The notes: generated from the sequence alone by a model not told the origin. 64,000 nt of DNA from Ogataea parapolymorpha DL-1 (GCF_000187245.1 NC_027863.1:1229629-1293628); one strand, 5' to 3'; numbered from the stretch's first letter, positions 55,522-64,000 are shown. Made by a program: numbers and translations.

Positions 55522-57342
55522 ATGGTCGCGCTCCCCAAACCAGATTTTGAAAGGCCTTGCAAACACTGCAAGGCAAAAAAGGTGAAGGTAAGTTTAGTGA
55601 CAGTTGACTAATGCCAGTGTCCGACAAGCTTCCCAAAGTGTCTAAGATGTGAAAAGGCCAACCTTGACTGCAATATCGCAGAAGAGGTAGGGTATAGCCA
55701 CAAGACAGTTGAACCTATTATAAGACAGCTCGAGCAATCAAAAAAGGACAGCCTGATTGAAAATGTGGCTCATGAAGTTGGAAGCCTGGTGGTCACAAAC
55801 AACATAAATTCAGGAAAATACATTGGAGCAGCCACGGGCCTCAACTTTGCTCGTTTGTTTCTAAAACAGTTGGACCTGAAAAATAATCTGGACAAACCTA
55901 ATACCAGCGACTTCGAGAATTTTGATCTCGAAGTCACCCAGTCCTGTGCAGCCTTACCTTCAAAACAAATGTCAAAGTTCTTATTGCAGAAATATATCGA
56001 CACGCTGCAAATCTATTACCCAATCCATAACATACCTCAATTGCTCTTGTTACAAACTAATATTTATGAGCGCCCGCAAGAAATATCACGCTATGAAAAA
56101 TATACCTTCTTCATGATCATGGCAATTGCGTCACAGAAACTTACACATGCTGATGCGATACGAAACCCCTTTACCCCCAATGAATATTACAACACTGCTT
56201 CTAGATATTTGGAGAACATATTAGGAAATCGGTCTGAAAAATCTCTCCAGGCTCTTCTTTTGCTAGTCATATGGAAGCTAGAGTCAGATGCTTTAGAAGA
56301 CGATAATGGAGATCTTTGGTACCTGAGCCGGTTTTGCATGTCGCTTGCGATGGAGCTTGGGGTTCATCGGTATAATCCCACATGGAGTTTTGGCGAGGAG
56401 CGTGATGAGCAACGAAACAGGTTATTCTGGTGTTCATATATAGCCGATCGATCGGTTGCTATGAAGTTCGGACGAGGTCTCTCTCTGAGAACTAAAGCTA
56501 TTGATACTCCTTTGCCAAAACTTCTCAAGGACGATTACATCATTAATTTGAAAACATCATACAATGAAGTGCAATTGCTCCCAAGCATCATGCTTATCAA
56601 AATTTCGGAAATTGCTGGAGACATGTTGGAAAGCGTTTACACCTCTAGGACCACTGGAAGTGAACCTCCTCTTGACGATGAACAAATTCAATCTATACGA
56701 TCCGAGCTGCAAGATCGACTGGACATTTGGATGAAACAAGTAGAGATAGAAGTACCAAACAATCTCATATGCTACCACGAGCTCAAAGTACGGTATTGTG
56801 TTTTCTCCATTGTCTTGAATAGGCCTTCGCCTTCGTTTCCGTTGCCGGATGGAGCCGCGGTTCAACTGTGCAAAGAGAAATGTATTCTAGGAGTGGAATG
56901 TTACAACTCCTTGATTGCCAGCGGCTGGAAAGTGACTCCCACATGTTTACACGATATTCTTGCAATTGGACTCACCATGATCTATTGTTGCTGGAGACTC
57001 GAATCAAATGCGACGGATATAAATAACTTTTCCAGGAGGTTGTTGAAGATCATGCAAGAAGCTTGTACTTATTATCCCAAATATACGAGATTCAAATCCT
57101 TATATGAAACAGTTTCGGGTGCAATCGCAGAGCAATTAGATAGAGAAGTGAAGACCAAAAGAAAAATGGACCCGGGCACTAGAGTAAGTATGGATCCACA
57201 TAATCAACTGGAGTGGAATGAGTGGTTTTCGCAAGAGGTCTTCCATGATGGATTTCGCCAATTCTATGATCTTGCCAATAATCATTTGATAGAAGGCTTA
57301 GCTGACTTTGTTCAAAATGTATCAGCTAGAATTGAAAACTAA
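55522..57342 (+). CDS. Zn2Cys6 transcription factor, two exons
   Basis: Exons 55522-55587 and 55618-57342, 596 aa. The binuclear cluster is CX2CX6CX6CX2CX6C at C13, C16, C23, C30, C33 and C40. The intron falls exactly between Lys22 and C23, so the finger exists only after splicing. The fungal-specific regulatory domain is recognisable at about 180-450 (YYPIHNIPQLL, RFCMSLAMELGVHR, RNRLFWCSYIADRSVAMKFGRGLSL). A linker/coiled segment (IIRQLEQS near residue 60) may set dimer spacing. It is divergent from the racemase gene, with a CGG-N5-CCG palindrome between them, and is probably the activator of this small cluster. I do not recognise an ortholog. Confidence 0.9.
55588..55617 (+). other. Spliceosomal intron of the Zn2Cys6 gene, 30 nt
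   Basis: Donor GTAAGT, branch site GACTAAT and acceptor GCCAG, with the branch adenosine 6 nt before the last G. The length is a multiple of three, but an in-frame TAA is formed by the branch site. Removing it restores the standard KxKCP spacing of the zinc cluster. Confidence 0.9.
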
Positions 57343-57414
57343 ACACATTAACCAAATTGTTCATGCTTCAATCACTTGTCTATATGATTTAATTTCTATA
57401 ACCATTATCATATT

Positions 57415-58995
57415 TCAAGCTGGGTTCTCGATGTCATATTCCTCGATTGTTTTCTCGCTTTCATCTTTGCTTTCCTCCGTCTTACTTTTTTGTGTCGGCC
57501 TGCTGTTCTTGCTGAACAACATCATCACCAATTCCAAAGCAAAGCACGCCACTGTGAACCAAAGGGCGTTTACACATCTTGTCTGCACATACGATTTTGA
57601 GTAAACTTTGGATGAATCTAGGGCACCTATAATGGATGATGCAATCGCAGTGCCCAAACATTTACCAATCTGACCTATGGTCTGAAATATACCCGTAACA
57701 TTCCCTTGCAGATGTAACGGCGTCTCAGAAAGCAGAGCAAGGTAGTAGACCTGGTAAAAAATGTTCGTTCCGTATCCATATAATAATTGAGGAACAAACT
57801 CGTATATCCAGAATGAATAGCGGTTAGCATGGTCAATTCGTGTTATCCAAATGGATGTTCCCAAACAAACGACTGCAGACCAGATCAGCAAGATTTTGCT
57901 ACCAAATCGTTTTTGCATCCACGGTCTGTAAAGAAGGGCTCCTATTAATATACCTGCTGATGTGCAGAACACTTTGACTGCTGCAACAATTGCAGAGTCT
58001 CCATCCACAAACTCATGATAAAGCAAAAGGGAAGTAATTAATGCAGTGAATCCAGCATAATTGAAAGTCAGACCGACAAAAAACGGAAGAAAATTTGTGA
58101 TTTTAACAACTTCAAAAGGGAATAGCAGAACCAGTTTGGAGCGATAACTGTTTGAGTTTCTGTGAGTTCTTTGGTAGGGAATGACGTAAAAATTTTCAAA
58201 AAGGAGCACAATAAGAACAACCACTGTTCCAACAGGGATAGTCGCGTAAACTTTGGGCGAGTCCCATCGTGTACCAGCTTCAGTAAAGCCATATATAATG
58301 AGAATCAGTCCACCGACAAGAAGAAGTGCTCCACCATAATCCAAGTATTTTGACTTCATCATATTATGCTCCCTCGTTCTCTCAACTGGCACAATCAAGA
58401 AAAACAGGGCGATGGAGCTTACAAAACTGATTGCAAACGAAAAATAGAAAAATGCTCTGTAACCAATGCTTGTTATCGAAAATGCACCTCCTAATATAGT
58501 TCCGATACCCAGAGACGCACAAAAAGCAAGCATTAGGTAGTTGATCGCAGTGGAAAGTTGAGGCCCATGGAAATAATTGCCACACAACCCAACTGCACTA
58601 GGGATCATGGATGCTCCCGCAATACCCTGAAAGGCACGGAAAACAATCAATGGAATGATGGTCTTAGTTATCACAGCGCAAATCAGGCTCATTATCGACA
58701 TTGCAAATAGACCTGTAGTAAAGACTTTGTGGAGACCATGAATGTCACTCAATTTTCCGAATAATATAATGAATGCTCCCATAGTCAGAGCATAGGACGA
58801 GACAACCCATGTTGCATCAGCTGTGGTAGCTCCCATTTGTTTTTGCAAGCTTTCGGTCATGCTGAAGGCAGCGGTAATATTCAAGTTATCGAGACATGTG
58901 CCAATCAAGATAAAACAATAGGCCAGTTCTTTGGATCTATATCTATCATCCACCAAGTTCCTGATTTTAAGAAACCAGGCATTTAATGCAGACAT
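57415..58995 (-). CDS. MFS drug:proton antiporter, DHA2 (14-helix) family
   Basis: 526 aa with about 14 membrane helices. Family strings include LDNLNITAAFSM in helix 1, WVVSSYALTMGAFIILFGKLSDIHG (motif A region), RAFQGIAGASMIPSAVGL (motif B) and LGIGTILGGAF (motif C, antiporter type). Relatives in S. cerevisiae are Atr1 and its paralogs, which export toxic compounds or borate. The C-terminus is acidic (SEKTIEEYD). A CGG-N5-CCG site (59083-59093) lies 88 bp upstream of the ATG and about 60 bp upstream of a TATA-like CATAAAAAG, which ties it to the Zn2Cys6 gene next door. It is convergent with that gene (72 bp between stops). Confidence 0.88.
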   Translation of the reverse strand: MSALNAWFLKIRNLVDDRYRSKELAYCFILIGTCLDNLNITAAFSMTESLQKQMGATTADATWVVSSYALTMGAFIILFGKLSDIHGLHKVFTTGLFAMSIMSLICAVITKTIIPLIVFRAFQGIAGASMIPSAVGLCGNYFHGPQLSTAINYLMLAFCASLGIGTILGGAFSITSIGYRAFFYFSFAISFVSSIALFFLIVPVERTREHNMMKSKYLDYGGALLLVGGLILIIYGFTEAGTRWDSPKVYATIPVGTVVVLIVLLFENFYVIPYQRTHRNSNSYRSKLVLLFPFEVVKITNFLPFFVGLTFNYAGFTALITSLLLYHEFVDGDSAIVAAVKVFCTSAGILIGALLYRPWMQKRFGSKILLIWSAVVCLGTSIWITRIDHANRYSFWIYEFVPQLLYGYGTNIFYQVYYLALLSETPLHLQGNVTGIFQTIGQIGKCLGTAIASSIIGALDSSKVYSKSYVQTRCVNALWFTVACFALELVMMLFSKNSRPTQKSKTEESKDESEKTIEEYDIENPA

Positions 58996-59082
58996 GATAA
59001 CGGTTTAATTAGATATTGCATTCTTTTTATGCTTCCACTCAAAGTTTAGCACTGTATGACAAATCACGCATTTTGTGAACGT

Positions 59083-59093
59083 CGGTATCACCG
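59083..59093. promoter_or_regulatory. CGG-N5-CCG inverted repeat, DHA2 gene promoter
   Basis: CGG TATCA CCG, 88 bp upstream of the DHA2 transporter ATG. It has the same spacing and orientation as the sites at 54171, 54269 and 55418. Confidence 0.5.
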
Positions 59094-61051
59094 CTCCTTA
59101 TGCAAATGATAGGATTTTCAGTATAATTAATAGTATATCGACAAATTGGGTATAAATTCTGTTTGATTTCTAATCAACGACCTACTTGCGATAAGCTTAG
59201 AAGCTAAAAAAACACGTAGTTCTCTGAACTTAAATACTCTTGGAAAAGAGTTCTATGATCTCACAACATCCTCCGCCCTGTGAAGGAACTGCTAGATTTG
59301 ACGCGTATCGTACAAATGATACACGAGCTGATTTAGTGAAGTGAAAACTTGAAAATGATGACGACTGAACAAGACAATATATTGGTACGAATTTGGGGTT
59401 TTCCCAACCTTGTGTTAGGTTCCCGACGTACATTCTTTGGTTTTCAAAAAAATAAGTCTTGTTCGCTACTAGATCATCATTCATTTTAAAGAGACATCAA
59501 TATCAAATTGAATCTTGCTTCTGTGCAGGGATGCAGAAGCTAGCGGGCGGTTTGAATTCCAGATACTGTGAAAAATAGTGCCTCTATTTTTAAGACGTGA
59601 ATGCTCTCCGTTCTGAACGGATGATCATAACATACATTTATCGACAGTTAACGACACGGTGTGTAATTAATCATTGCTTTCAAGGCTGAAGCAGCAGACC
59701 GTCAGTTTGATTAATCCATACAGAAGGACCACATTCGTATGATTTCGTTACGCAACTAGTTTCTCCTGTGTCATTGGTGAGCTAGGGAGTGGAACCTTTT
59801 GCATGCAAATGAACTTTTTGTATCCATGCTTTCTAGCACTGTGTTGTGCGCTACTGATATGCCTCATCCTAGAACTGCAGATTTGTCGTTTCTAGTCAGA
59901 TCTGACACCACCAAAAGGAATCGCCATAGTCTTCGCAATCGGTACGTAATTTGTGCGACGTTCAAATCGCGACTGATGAATTCAGCTTTTTGGCCTTTTG
60001 GAAGCTATTGCGAGATAATCAAGAGATAACTGCAAGATTTCACACTGTTGCCATATAAAAAGTTTTCAGTGATCCGGGAGGGGGATTTTCAAACAAGATT
60101 CGCTTCATAATCCAAAAATCAGTATTGTTGAGAATTGCAATATATCGTTGGTCAGGCCTCTACAAGAGTTTGAGAATGAAATTTTTCACCTTACAATTTC
60201 GGTAGTTGCGAGCGCTGTCAAAAACTAAATGGCACTATCATGAGGCTCCCTTTAATGCGAGCATTTAGCCGTGTACGATTCGTGGATTAGGCTTGAAGAA
60301 TTGAGCATGCTGTTTCTGTGAATTTTTGTCCATTCAAAAGTTTTTGGTTGCGACATTGCGAAGAAAGGACTAAATATCCCACGTATAGGAGTCTTGTTTT
60401 CACTTCCAGAGCTTTGTTATATGACAGACAAGAAATTCCTTCTTGGCTGAGTGCACTTCGCAACGTTTGATTTGAATGTACAGTACAAATAAGGTTCATG
60501 TTGTATCACCTTTTGTATCAGGATCAAATGGGCGCGTCACTACATTCAATAAGAGAAAGCTGTTGAACCAATTTGAAATTACCTCACATGGGGTACACCT
60601 TGATAGATCCTGATCATATCATCACATATACGATCCCTGAAAGAAGACAATTTCTGTTGCCAGAAGCATCTACACATTGAAACGTAATTAGTCATTGCCA
60701 GCAAGCGTGGAGTTCGCGCTGTGCAGATATATGTGATTGCGGTGGAATCCCTATAAGCTTCAAAATCACTGAGTCTCTAAAACTCATCTGGAACATCACC
60801 CTCGGAGACGAGGACTCGTAAATTTTGATAAACAGCACACCAATGACTTCATTTATGATAACACCCAGATATCTGCATGACACTAGAAATTGTATTTCGA
60901 AAAAGTTCTTTTAATCTCGGAACTCTGTGGAGTGCTTACAGCCAAAAAAAGAAACAAAAAATCTCTCGGTGTTTTAAAGCAACCAATATTGGGGCACAGC
61001 GAGCCAGTCTTCGAAAACGATGTAATAAGAGTGGCATCGCGGAACGGTTGG

Positions 61052-61165
61052 AATCTCCAATATTTGGTAATTAGTAAGGCTTAGGGCTTAGCTTCAACGC
61101 TGTCTCTTAGAATCTCCGGTTTCCACAGTTTGAAAGGTGAGTTGCCTTCTCGGCAAAAAATCTCC
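61052..61165. repeat. Three AATCTCC repeats in the OYE promoter
   Basis: AATCTCC occurs at 61052-61058, 61111-61117 and 61159-61165 in the same orientation. The last two are followed by G, and the last forms the right half of a CGG-N10-CCG pair (61151-61166). A TATA box is at 61214-61221. Function is unknown; it may be a binding site array. Confidence 0.4.
61071..61077. promoter_or_regulatory. Yap1-type element before the old yellow enzyme gene
   Basis: TTAGTAA (reverse TTACTAA, the canonical Yap1 site) lies 182 bp upstream of the ATG. OYE genes are oxidant-induced Yap1 targets in S. cerevisiae, which makes the match more credible than chance alone. Confidence 0.45.
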
Positions 61166-61258
61166 GAAATCTTATATAGAATTCTGTCAATCGGCGATTT
61201 TAATTTGGGTTAATATATATACCCCTGAATCTTACTGTTTTCTTGACATCTTTCAAAT

Positions 61259-62422
61259 ATGTCGGAACCTACACTCTTCAAACCACTTAAGCTTGGAAAT
61301 GTTGAACTAAAGCATCGTGTCACTCTTGCACCCCTTACCAGATGCAGAGGAACACCAACCAAAGGCTATTTTGTGCCGAATGATTTGATGGTCGAGTACT
61401 ATTCCCAAAGAGCTACTCCAGGGGGTCTTCTGATCACTGAAGCATCTCCTATTTCCATCACTTCCTGCGGTTATTCCGGTGTTCCTGGTATCTGGGCCGA
61501 CGATCAGGTTGCAGGATGGAAAAAGATCACGCAAGCTGTCCACGCCAAAGGCGGCTTTATCTCGTGCCAGTTGTGGCATGTTGGTAGAGCTACCACTGCA
61601 CTAGAGCTTCATGGAATTCAGCCTATCTCTTCAACTTCCACACCACTGAAGGGCACCAGCATGAACAATGGGTTGGAGTACAAGGACTTCCCTCCAAGAA
61701 AGATGCATGGAGATGACTTCCAGAATGTTATTAATGATTATGTGAATGCCGCCAAGAATGCTATTGCTGCAGGATTTGACTTTGTCGAGGTGCATTCGGC
61801 CAACGGGTACCTGCTGGACCAATTTTTGATGGACAATATTAACACGCGTGATGACGAATATGGTGGAAGCATTGAGAAGCGTGCAAAATTCCCATTGCAG
61901 GTTATCAAAGCTGTTGTCGATGCGATTGGTGCCGCTAAGGTTGGTATTCGTTTTAGTCCTTACGGAAATTTCCAGGACTGCTACGATTCTGACCCTAATT
62001 CACACTGGTCGTACGTGTGTGAACAGATAGCACAGTTTGCGGAGCCAGTGGCCTACGTGCACATGGTGGACCCAAGAAGTGATTTTGTGATTCCAGAGGC
62101 TGAGAAGCTGAAGAACCTGGAAAACCAGGTGTCTGTAAAGCAGCAGTTCAGCCTGAAGATCTTCAGAGACATTTTGAAGCCTGCGGGTATCAAGTTCATT
62201 GCGGCAGGTGCGATTGACAGACAGAGAGCGCTATCGTACACTGAGGACGACATTGCTGATCTGGTTGCCTTTGGCCGGTACTTCATTTCGAACCCGGACC
62301 TAGTTGAGAGACTGAGGCACGACTGGCCACTGAACAAGTACGAGAGGGATACATTCTACTGGGCACCAGACCCAGCGCACGGATACACCGATTATGAGTT
62401 CTACAAGGGGGAGACTAAATAG
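61259..62422 (+). CDS. Old yellow enzyme (NADPH dehydrogenase, ene-reductase)
   Basis: 387-aa FMN-dependent alpha/beta-barrel enzyme that reduces activated C=C bonds using NADPH. FMN and active-site residues are visible: T27 (APLTRCR), the H179/N182 substrate pair in VHSANGYLLDQF, and Y184 as proton donor. The FMN phosphate region is AAGAIDRQRAL with AFGRYFISNP. Hansenula has several paralogs, so a specific symbol is not given. It is the last intact gene before the telomere, about 1.6 kb from the chromosome end, and its promoter carries a Yap1-type site. The start is ATG 61259. Confidence 0.93.
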   Translation: MSEPTLFKPLKLGNVELKHRVTLAPLTRCRGTPTKGYFVPNDLMVEYYSQRATPGGLLITEASPISITSCGYSGVPGIWADDQVAGWKKITQAVHAKGGFISCQLWHVGRATTALELHGIQPISSTSTPLKGTSMNNGLEYKDFPPRKMHGDDFQNVINDYVNAAKNAIAAGFDFVEVHSANGYLLDQFLMDNINTRDDEYGGSIEKRAKFPLQVIKAVVDAIGAAKVGIRFSPYGNFQDCYDSDPNSHWSYVCEQIAQFAEPVAYVHMVDPRSDFVIPEAEKLKNLENQVSVKQQFSLKIFRDILKPAGIKFIAAGAIDRQRALSYTEDDIADLVAFGRYFISNPDLVERLRHDWPLNKYERDTFYWAPDPAHGYTDYEFYKGETK

Positions 62423-62931
62423 CTGAGAGATAGAGTAAATAGAAATTTAGGAGGGCCAAGTTAAGAACTACACCGACCCTGCCGGGTATAGGATTAAGCA
62501 TACTTTATAATCATAGCTGAGACACGAAATAGAGCTCGAAAGAGCGGGCCACGTGATGGCGTGTCTGACAAGAGCAGGCAAGCGCGGGGTGTCGTCGCAA
62601 CCAGTCCTGCACGTACACGGCCATCAAGAAGCGCGGCCAACCCTTGCATTTTCGACCCCAGCGACCAGACCAGCGCGCAAACGCCGATTGTGGTCTGGAA
62701 CTGATGAGATAAACTGCGAAACTGGAGCCCATCAGCAGGAGGTGGGGTTTAAATCACACGGACTGAGTGGGAGGGGCAGGTGGCGCGTTCAGCCGTGGCG
62801 CGTTCAGCCGAGGGCACTTTGTGCAGGTGCCATTGAGAAGAAGGACTAACGGAGTATCTGACCACTGAAAAGATTACGTAAATGGTTGCTTTATTAAACA
62901 ATTTATTTATTGCAACTTAACCAGGAATTAT
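62423..62931. other. Subtelomeric intergenic region
   Basis: A 509-bp stretch between the old yellow enzyme gene and the pseudogene. It has a GC-rich centre, one CACGTG (62550-62555), and a 2-copy 15-bp direct repeat (62780-62809). No gene, tRNA or transposon end was seen. Confidence 0.5.
62780..62809. repeat. Tandem 15-bp direct repeat, two copies
   Basis: GTGGCGCGTTCAGCC repeated exactly twice without a spacer. Together with the preceding G the first copy reads GGTGGCG, identical to a 7-nt telomere unit, so it may be a trace of telomeric sequence; this is inference. Confidence 0.7.
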
Positions 62932-63733
62932 ATGTCATTAGGATCACAAGCACAGGCAAATCTTGAACAAAAAACAGTGCTCATCACCGGGGCGTCTGCG
63001 GGCATTGGCGAGGCCATTGCGTGAGTTTGTGGCGGCAGCCGGCGGAAACATTAAGTTAGTGCTGGCGGGGAGGTGGCCGACAAACTAGCGAATGAGCCAG
63101 CAATTAAAGCAAAGTGGGCCAGGTGAATACGCAGGACTTCAGCGTTGAGCAAATATCGACGCGTTTTGCAGCGCTTCCCTCCGATTATCGTGACATCGAT
63201 GTGCTAAGCATTAGGGACGAGGATGTTGAGGAGATGTTTGCGACGAATGTTGTTGGGCTGATCAAGATGACAGACGGTGATTCCCCTATGAAGGAGAGGA
63301 ATAGTGGGGACATTGTGCGGTTGGATCGATAGCTGGGATTGAGAGCTATCCTGGGGGCAGTATCTACTGCGCCACAAAGTCTGCCGTGCGGAGCTTCACG
63401 CAGGCGGTCCGAAAGGAGCTGATCAGCACTAGGATCCGTGTGATGGAGATTGACCCGGGTGCTGTGGAGACGGAGTTCTCGCTGGTGCGGTTTGGCGGCG
63501 ATGCCACAAAAGCCAGCAAGGTGTACGAAGGCTACGAGCCACTGAAGGCGAAGGACATTGCGGAGGTGGTTGTGTTCAACTGCAGTCGGCGGGCGAACGT
63601 GGTTGTTGCGGAGTCGGTGGTGTTTCCAAGTGCGCAGGCGGGAAGCTACCATAGACATAGGAGGAGCAAGAGGGAGGAATTAGCCAAGAGAGGGAACAGA
63701 GAGGAATTAGAGAGGGAATTAGAGAAGAATTAG
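62932..63733 (+). pseudogene. Decayed short-chain dehydrogenase/reductase (YMR226C-like)
   Basis: The reading begins well at ATG 62932 with an SDR nucleotide-binding start (TVLITGASAGIGEAIA), then hits TGA at 63022 through a frameshift. The next frame continues the family sequence (EFVAAAGGNIKLVLAG), followed by more frame changes, loss of the NNAG segment after DIDVL, a further gap near 63270, another shift near 63325 around GDIVRL, and finally SIYCATKS, RKELISTRIRV and PGAVETEFSLVRF up to SYHRHR (about 63660). The frame then runs on into repeat DNA to 63733. The order matches NADP-dependent 3-hydroxy acid dehydrogenases such as yeast Ymr226c. At least four separate lesions make function impossible. 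Confidence 0.88.
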
Positions 63734-63921
63734 AGCAAGTAGAAGTATAGAAGAGAATAAGCCAAGTTAAGAATTAGAGCAAGTAGGGGCAAGTAGAGGC
63801 AAGTTTAATATATGTAGATTAATAAAGGTGAGAAATTAGATGGGAGGAGCGGCAGGAAGCGGTGTAGGGATGCGGTGAGGGAAGAGGAGGCAGTTGGTTT
63901 CAGGATGCGGTCTGAGGATCA
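63655..63921. repeat. Purine-rich degenerate subtelomeric repeats
   Basis: The plus strand is almost all A and G, with repeated short units: GAATTAGAG (several copies), GAATTAGAGCAAGTAG (twice), GCAAGTAG-type units in tandem around 63780-63800, and GGATGCGGT twice (63849-63912 region). There is no coding sequence. It joins the pseudogene to the telomere. Confidence 0.7.
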
Positions 63922-64000
63922 GGTGGCGGGGTGGCGGGGTGGCGGGGTGGCGGGGTGGCGGGTGGCGGGTGGCGGGTGGCGGGGTGGCGGGTGGCGGGGT
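63922..64000 (+). repeat. Telomere repeats, GGGTGGCG type
   Basis: 79 bases made of ten units and a partial one: GGTGGCGG (8 nt) six times and GGTGGCG (7 nt) four times, in the order 8-8-8-8-7-7-7-8-7-8, then GGT. The 8-nt unit is the published Hansenula polymorpha telomere repeat. The G-rich strand runs 5' to 3' toward the window end, as expected at a right chromosome end. Confidence 0.95.

Larger units (their letters stand above)
58996..61258. other. Gene-free subtelomeric stretch of 2.26 kb
   Basis: The longest stretch without a recognisable gene in the window. All open frames are under 90 codons and none shows a known motif, and I see no tRNA or LTR ends. Items visible are the DHA2 promoter with a CGG-N5-CCG site at the left end, a 13-bp palindrome CCGTTC-T-GAACGG (59608-59620), a 12-bp palindrome TTTGCATGCAAA (59798-59809), and on the right the old yellow enzyme promoter with a Yap1-type site and three AATCTCC repeats. 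It could hold a non-coding RNA, a replication origin or a gene decayed beyond recognition. Confidence 0.5.

Noticed and set aside
58996..61258. Transposon or LTR in the gene-free stretch
   Set aside because: I found no TG...CA terminal repeats, no target duplication and no reverse transcriptase or integrase motifs.
62932..63024. Intact SDR gene with an intron at 63022
   Set aside because: No GTRAGT donor with a nearby CTAAY-AG at that place, and later frame breaks and missing motifs cannot be fixed by splicing.
1..64000. CRISPR array, bacterial operon or phage element
   Set aside because: No regularly spaced repeats; introns, tRNA structure and gene content are those of a budding yeast nucleus.

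Overview
The window is the right end of a chromosome of a methylotrophic yeast of the Ogataea (Hansenula) polymorpha / parapolymorpha group. The last 79 bases are telomere repeats of the GGGTGGCG type, which is the published telomere sequence of Hansenula polymorpha. The genes are typical of budding yeast, and introns are rare and very short. CUG reads as leucine: for example, the conserved Leu of the DBP3 motifs VLDEAD and RGLDI is encoded by CTG.

Layout. Positions 1-41600 are dense housekeeping sequence with little space between genes: TIM13 (cut by the window edge), APL6, PCT1, YCH1, RAD2, an unrecognised ORF, IKI1/ELP5, MMM1, VTC4, a GT71 mannosyltransferase, OXR1, a CSC1-type channel, CRH1, DBP3, a PIN2-like membrane protein, tRNA-Trp, a head-to-head UBR1/UBR2 pair, QCR9, HGH1, TFG1, EMC6, a KRE2/MNT1-type mannosyltransferase, a CSN6-like MPN protein, an aldo-keto reductase and a 2-oxoglutarate/Fe(II) dioxygenase. 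Several convergent pairs overlap at their 3' ends or are separated by only 1-9 bp.

Positions 41600-59100 are a run of accessory nitrogen-metabolism genes: a hydantoinase/oxoprolinase-DUF917 fusion divergent from an NCS1 permease, a C2H2 regulator, a DUR3-type urea/polyamine transporter, a divergent deaminase-like protein, a DAL5-type MFS permease, a proline-racemase-family enzyme divergent from a Zn2Cys6 regulator, and a DHA2-type MFS transporter. The first part has a GATAAG-rich promoter, which suggests nitrogen catabolite control. In the second part, the promoters of the racemase/regulator pair and of both MFS transporters carry CGG-N5-CCG inverted repeats. That suggests a small subtelomeric regulon with its own Zn2Cys6 activator.

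Positions 59100-64000 are subtelomeric: a 2.2 kb gene-free stretch, an old yellow enzyme gene, a decayed short-chain dehydrogenase pseudogene, purine-rich degenerate repeats, and the telomere.

Three spliceosomal introns can be read from the sequence, in HGH1 (33 nt), DUR3 (41 nt) and the Zn2Cys6 gene (30 nt). All have GTRAGT donors and a CTAAY branch site 6-7 nt from the 3' AG. All functional names rest on motif and family recognition by reading; no database search was run.
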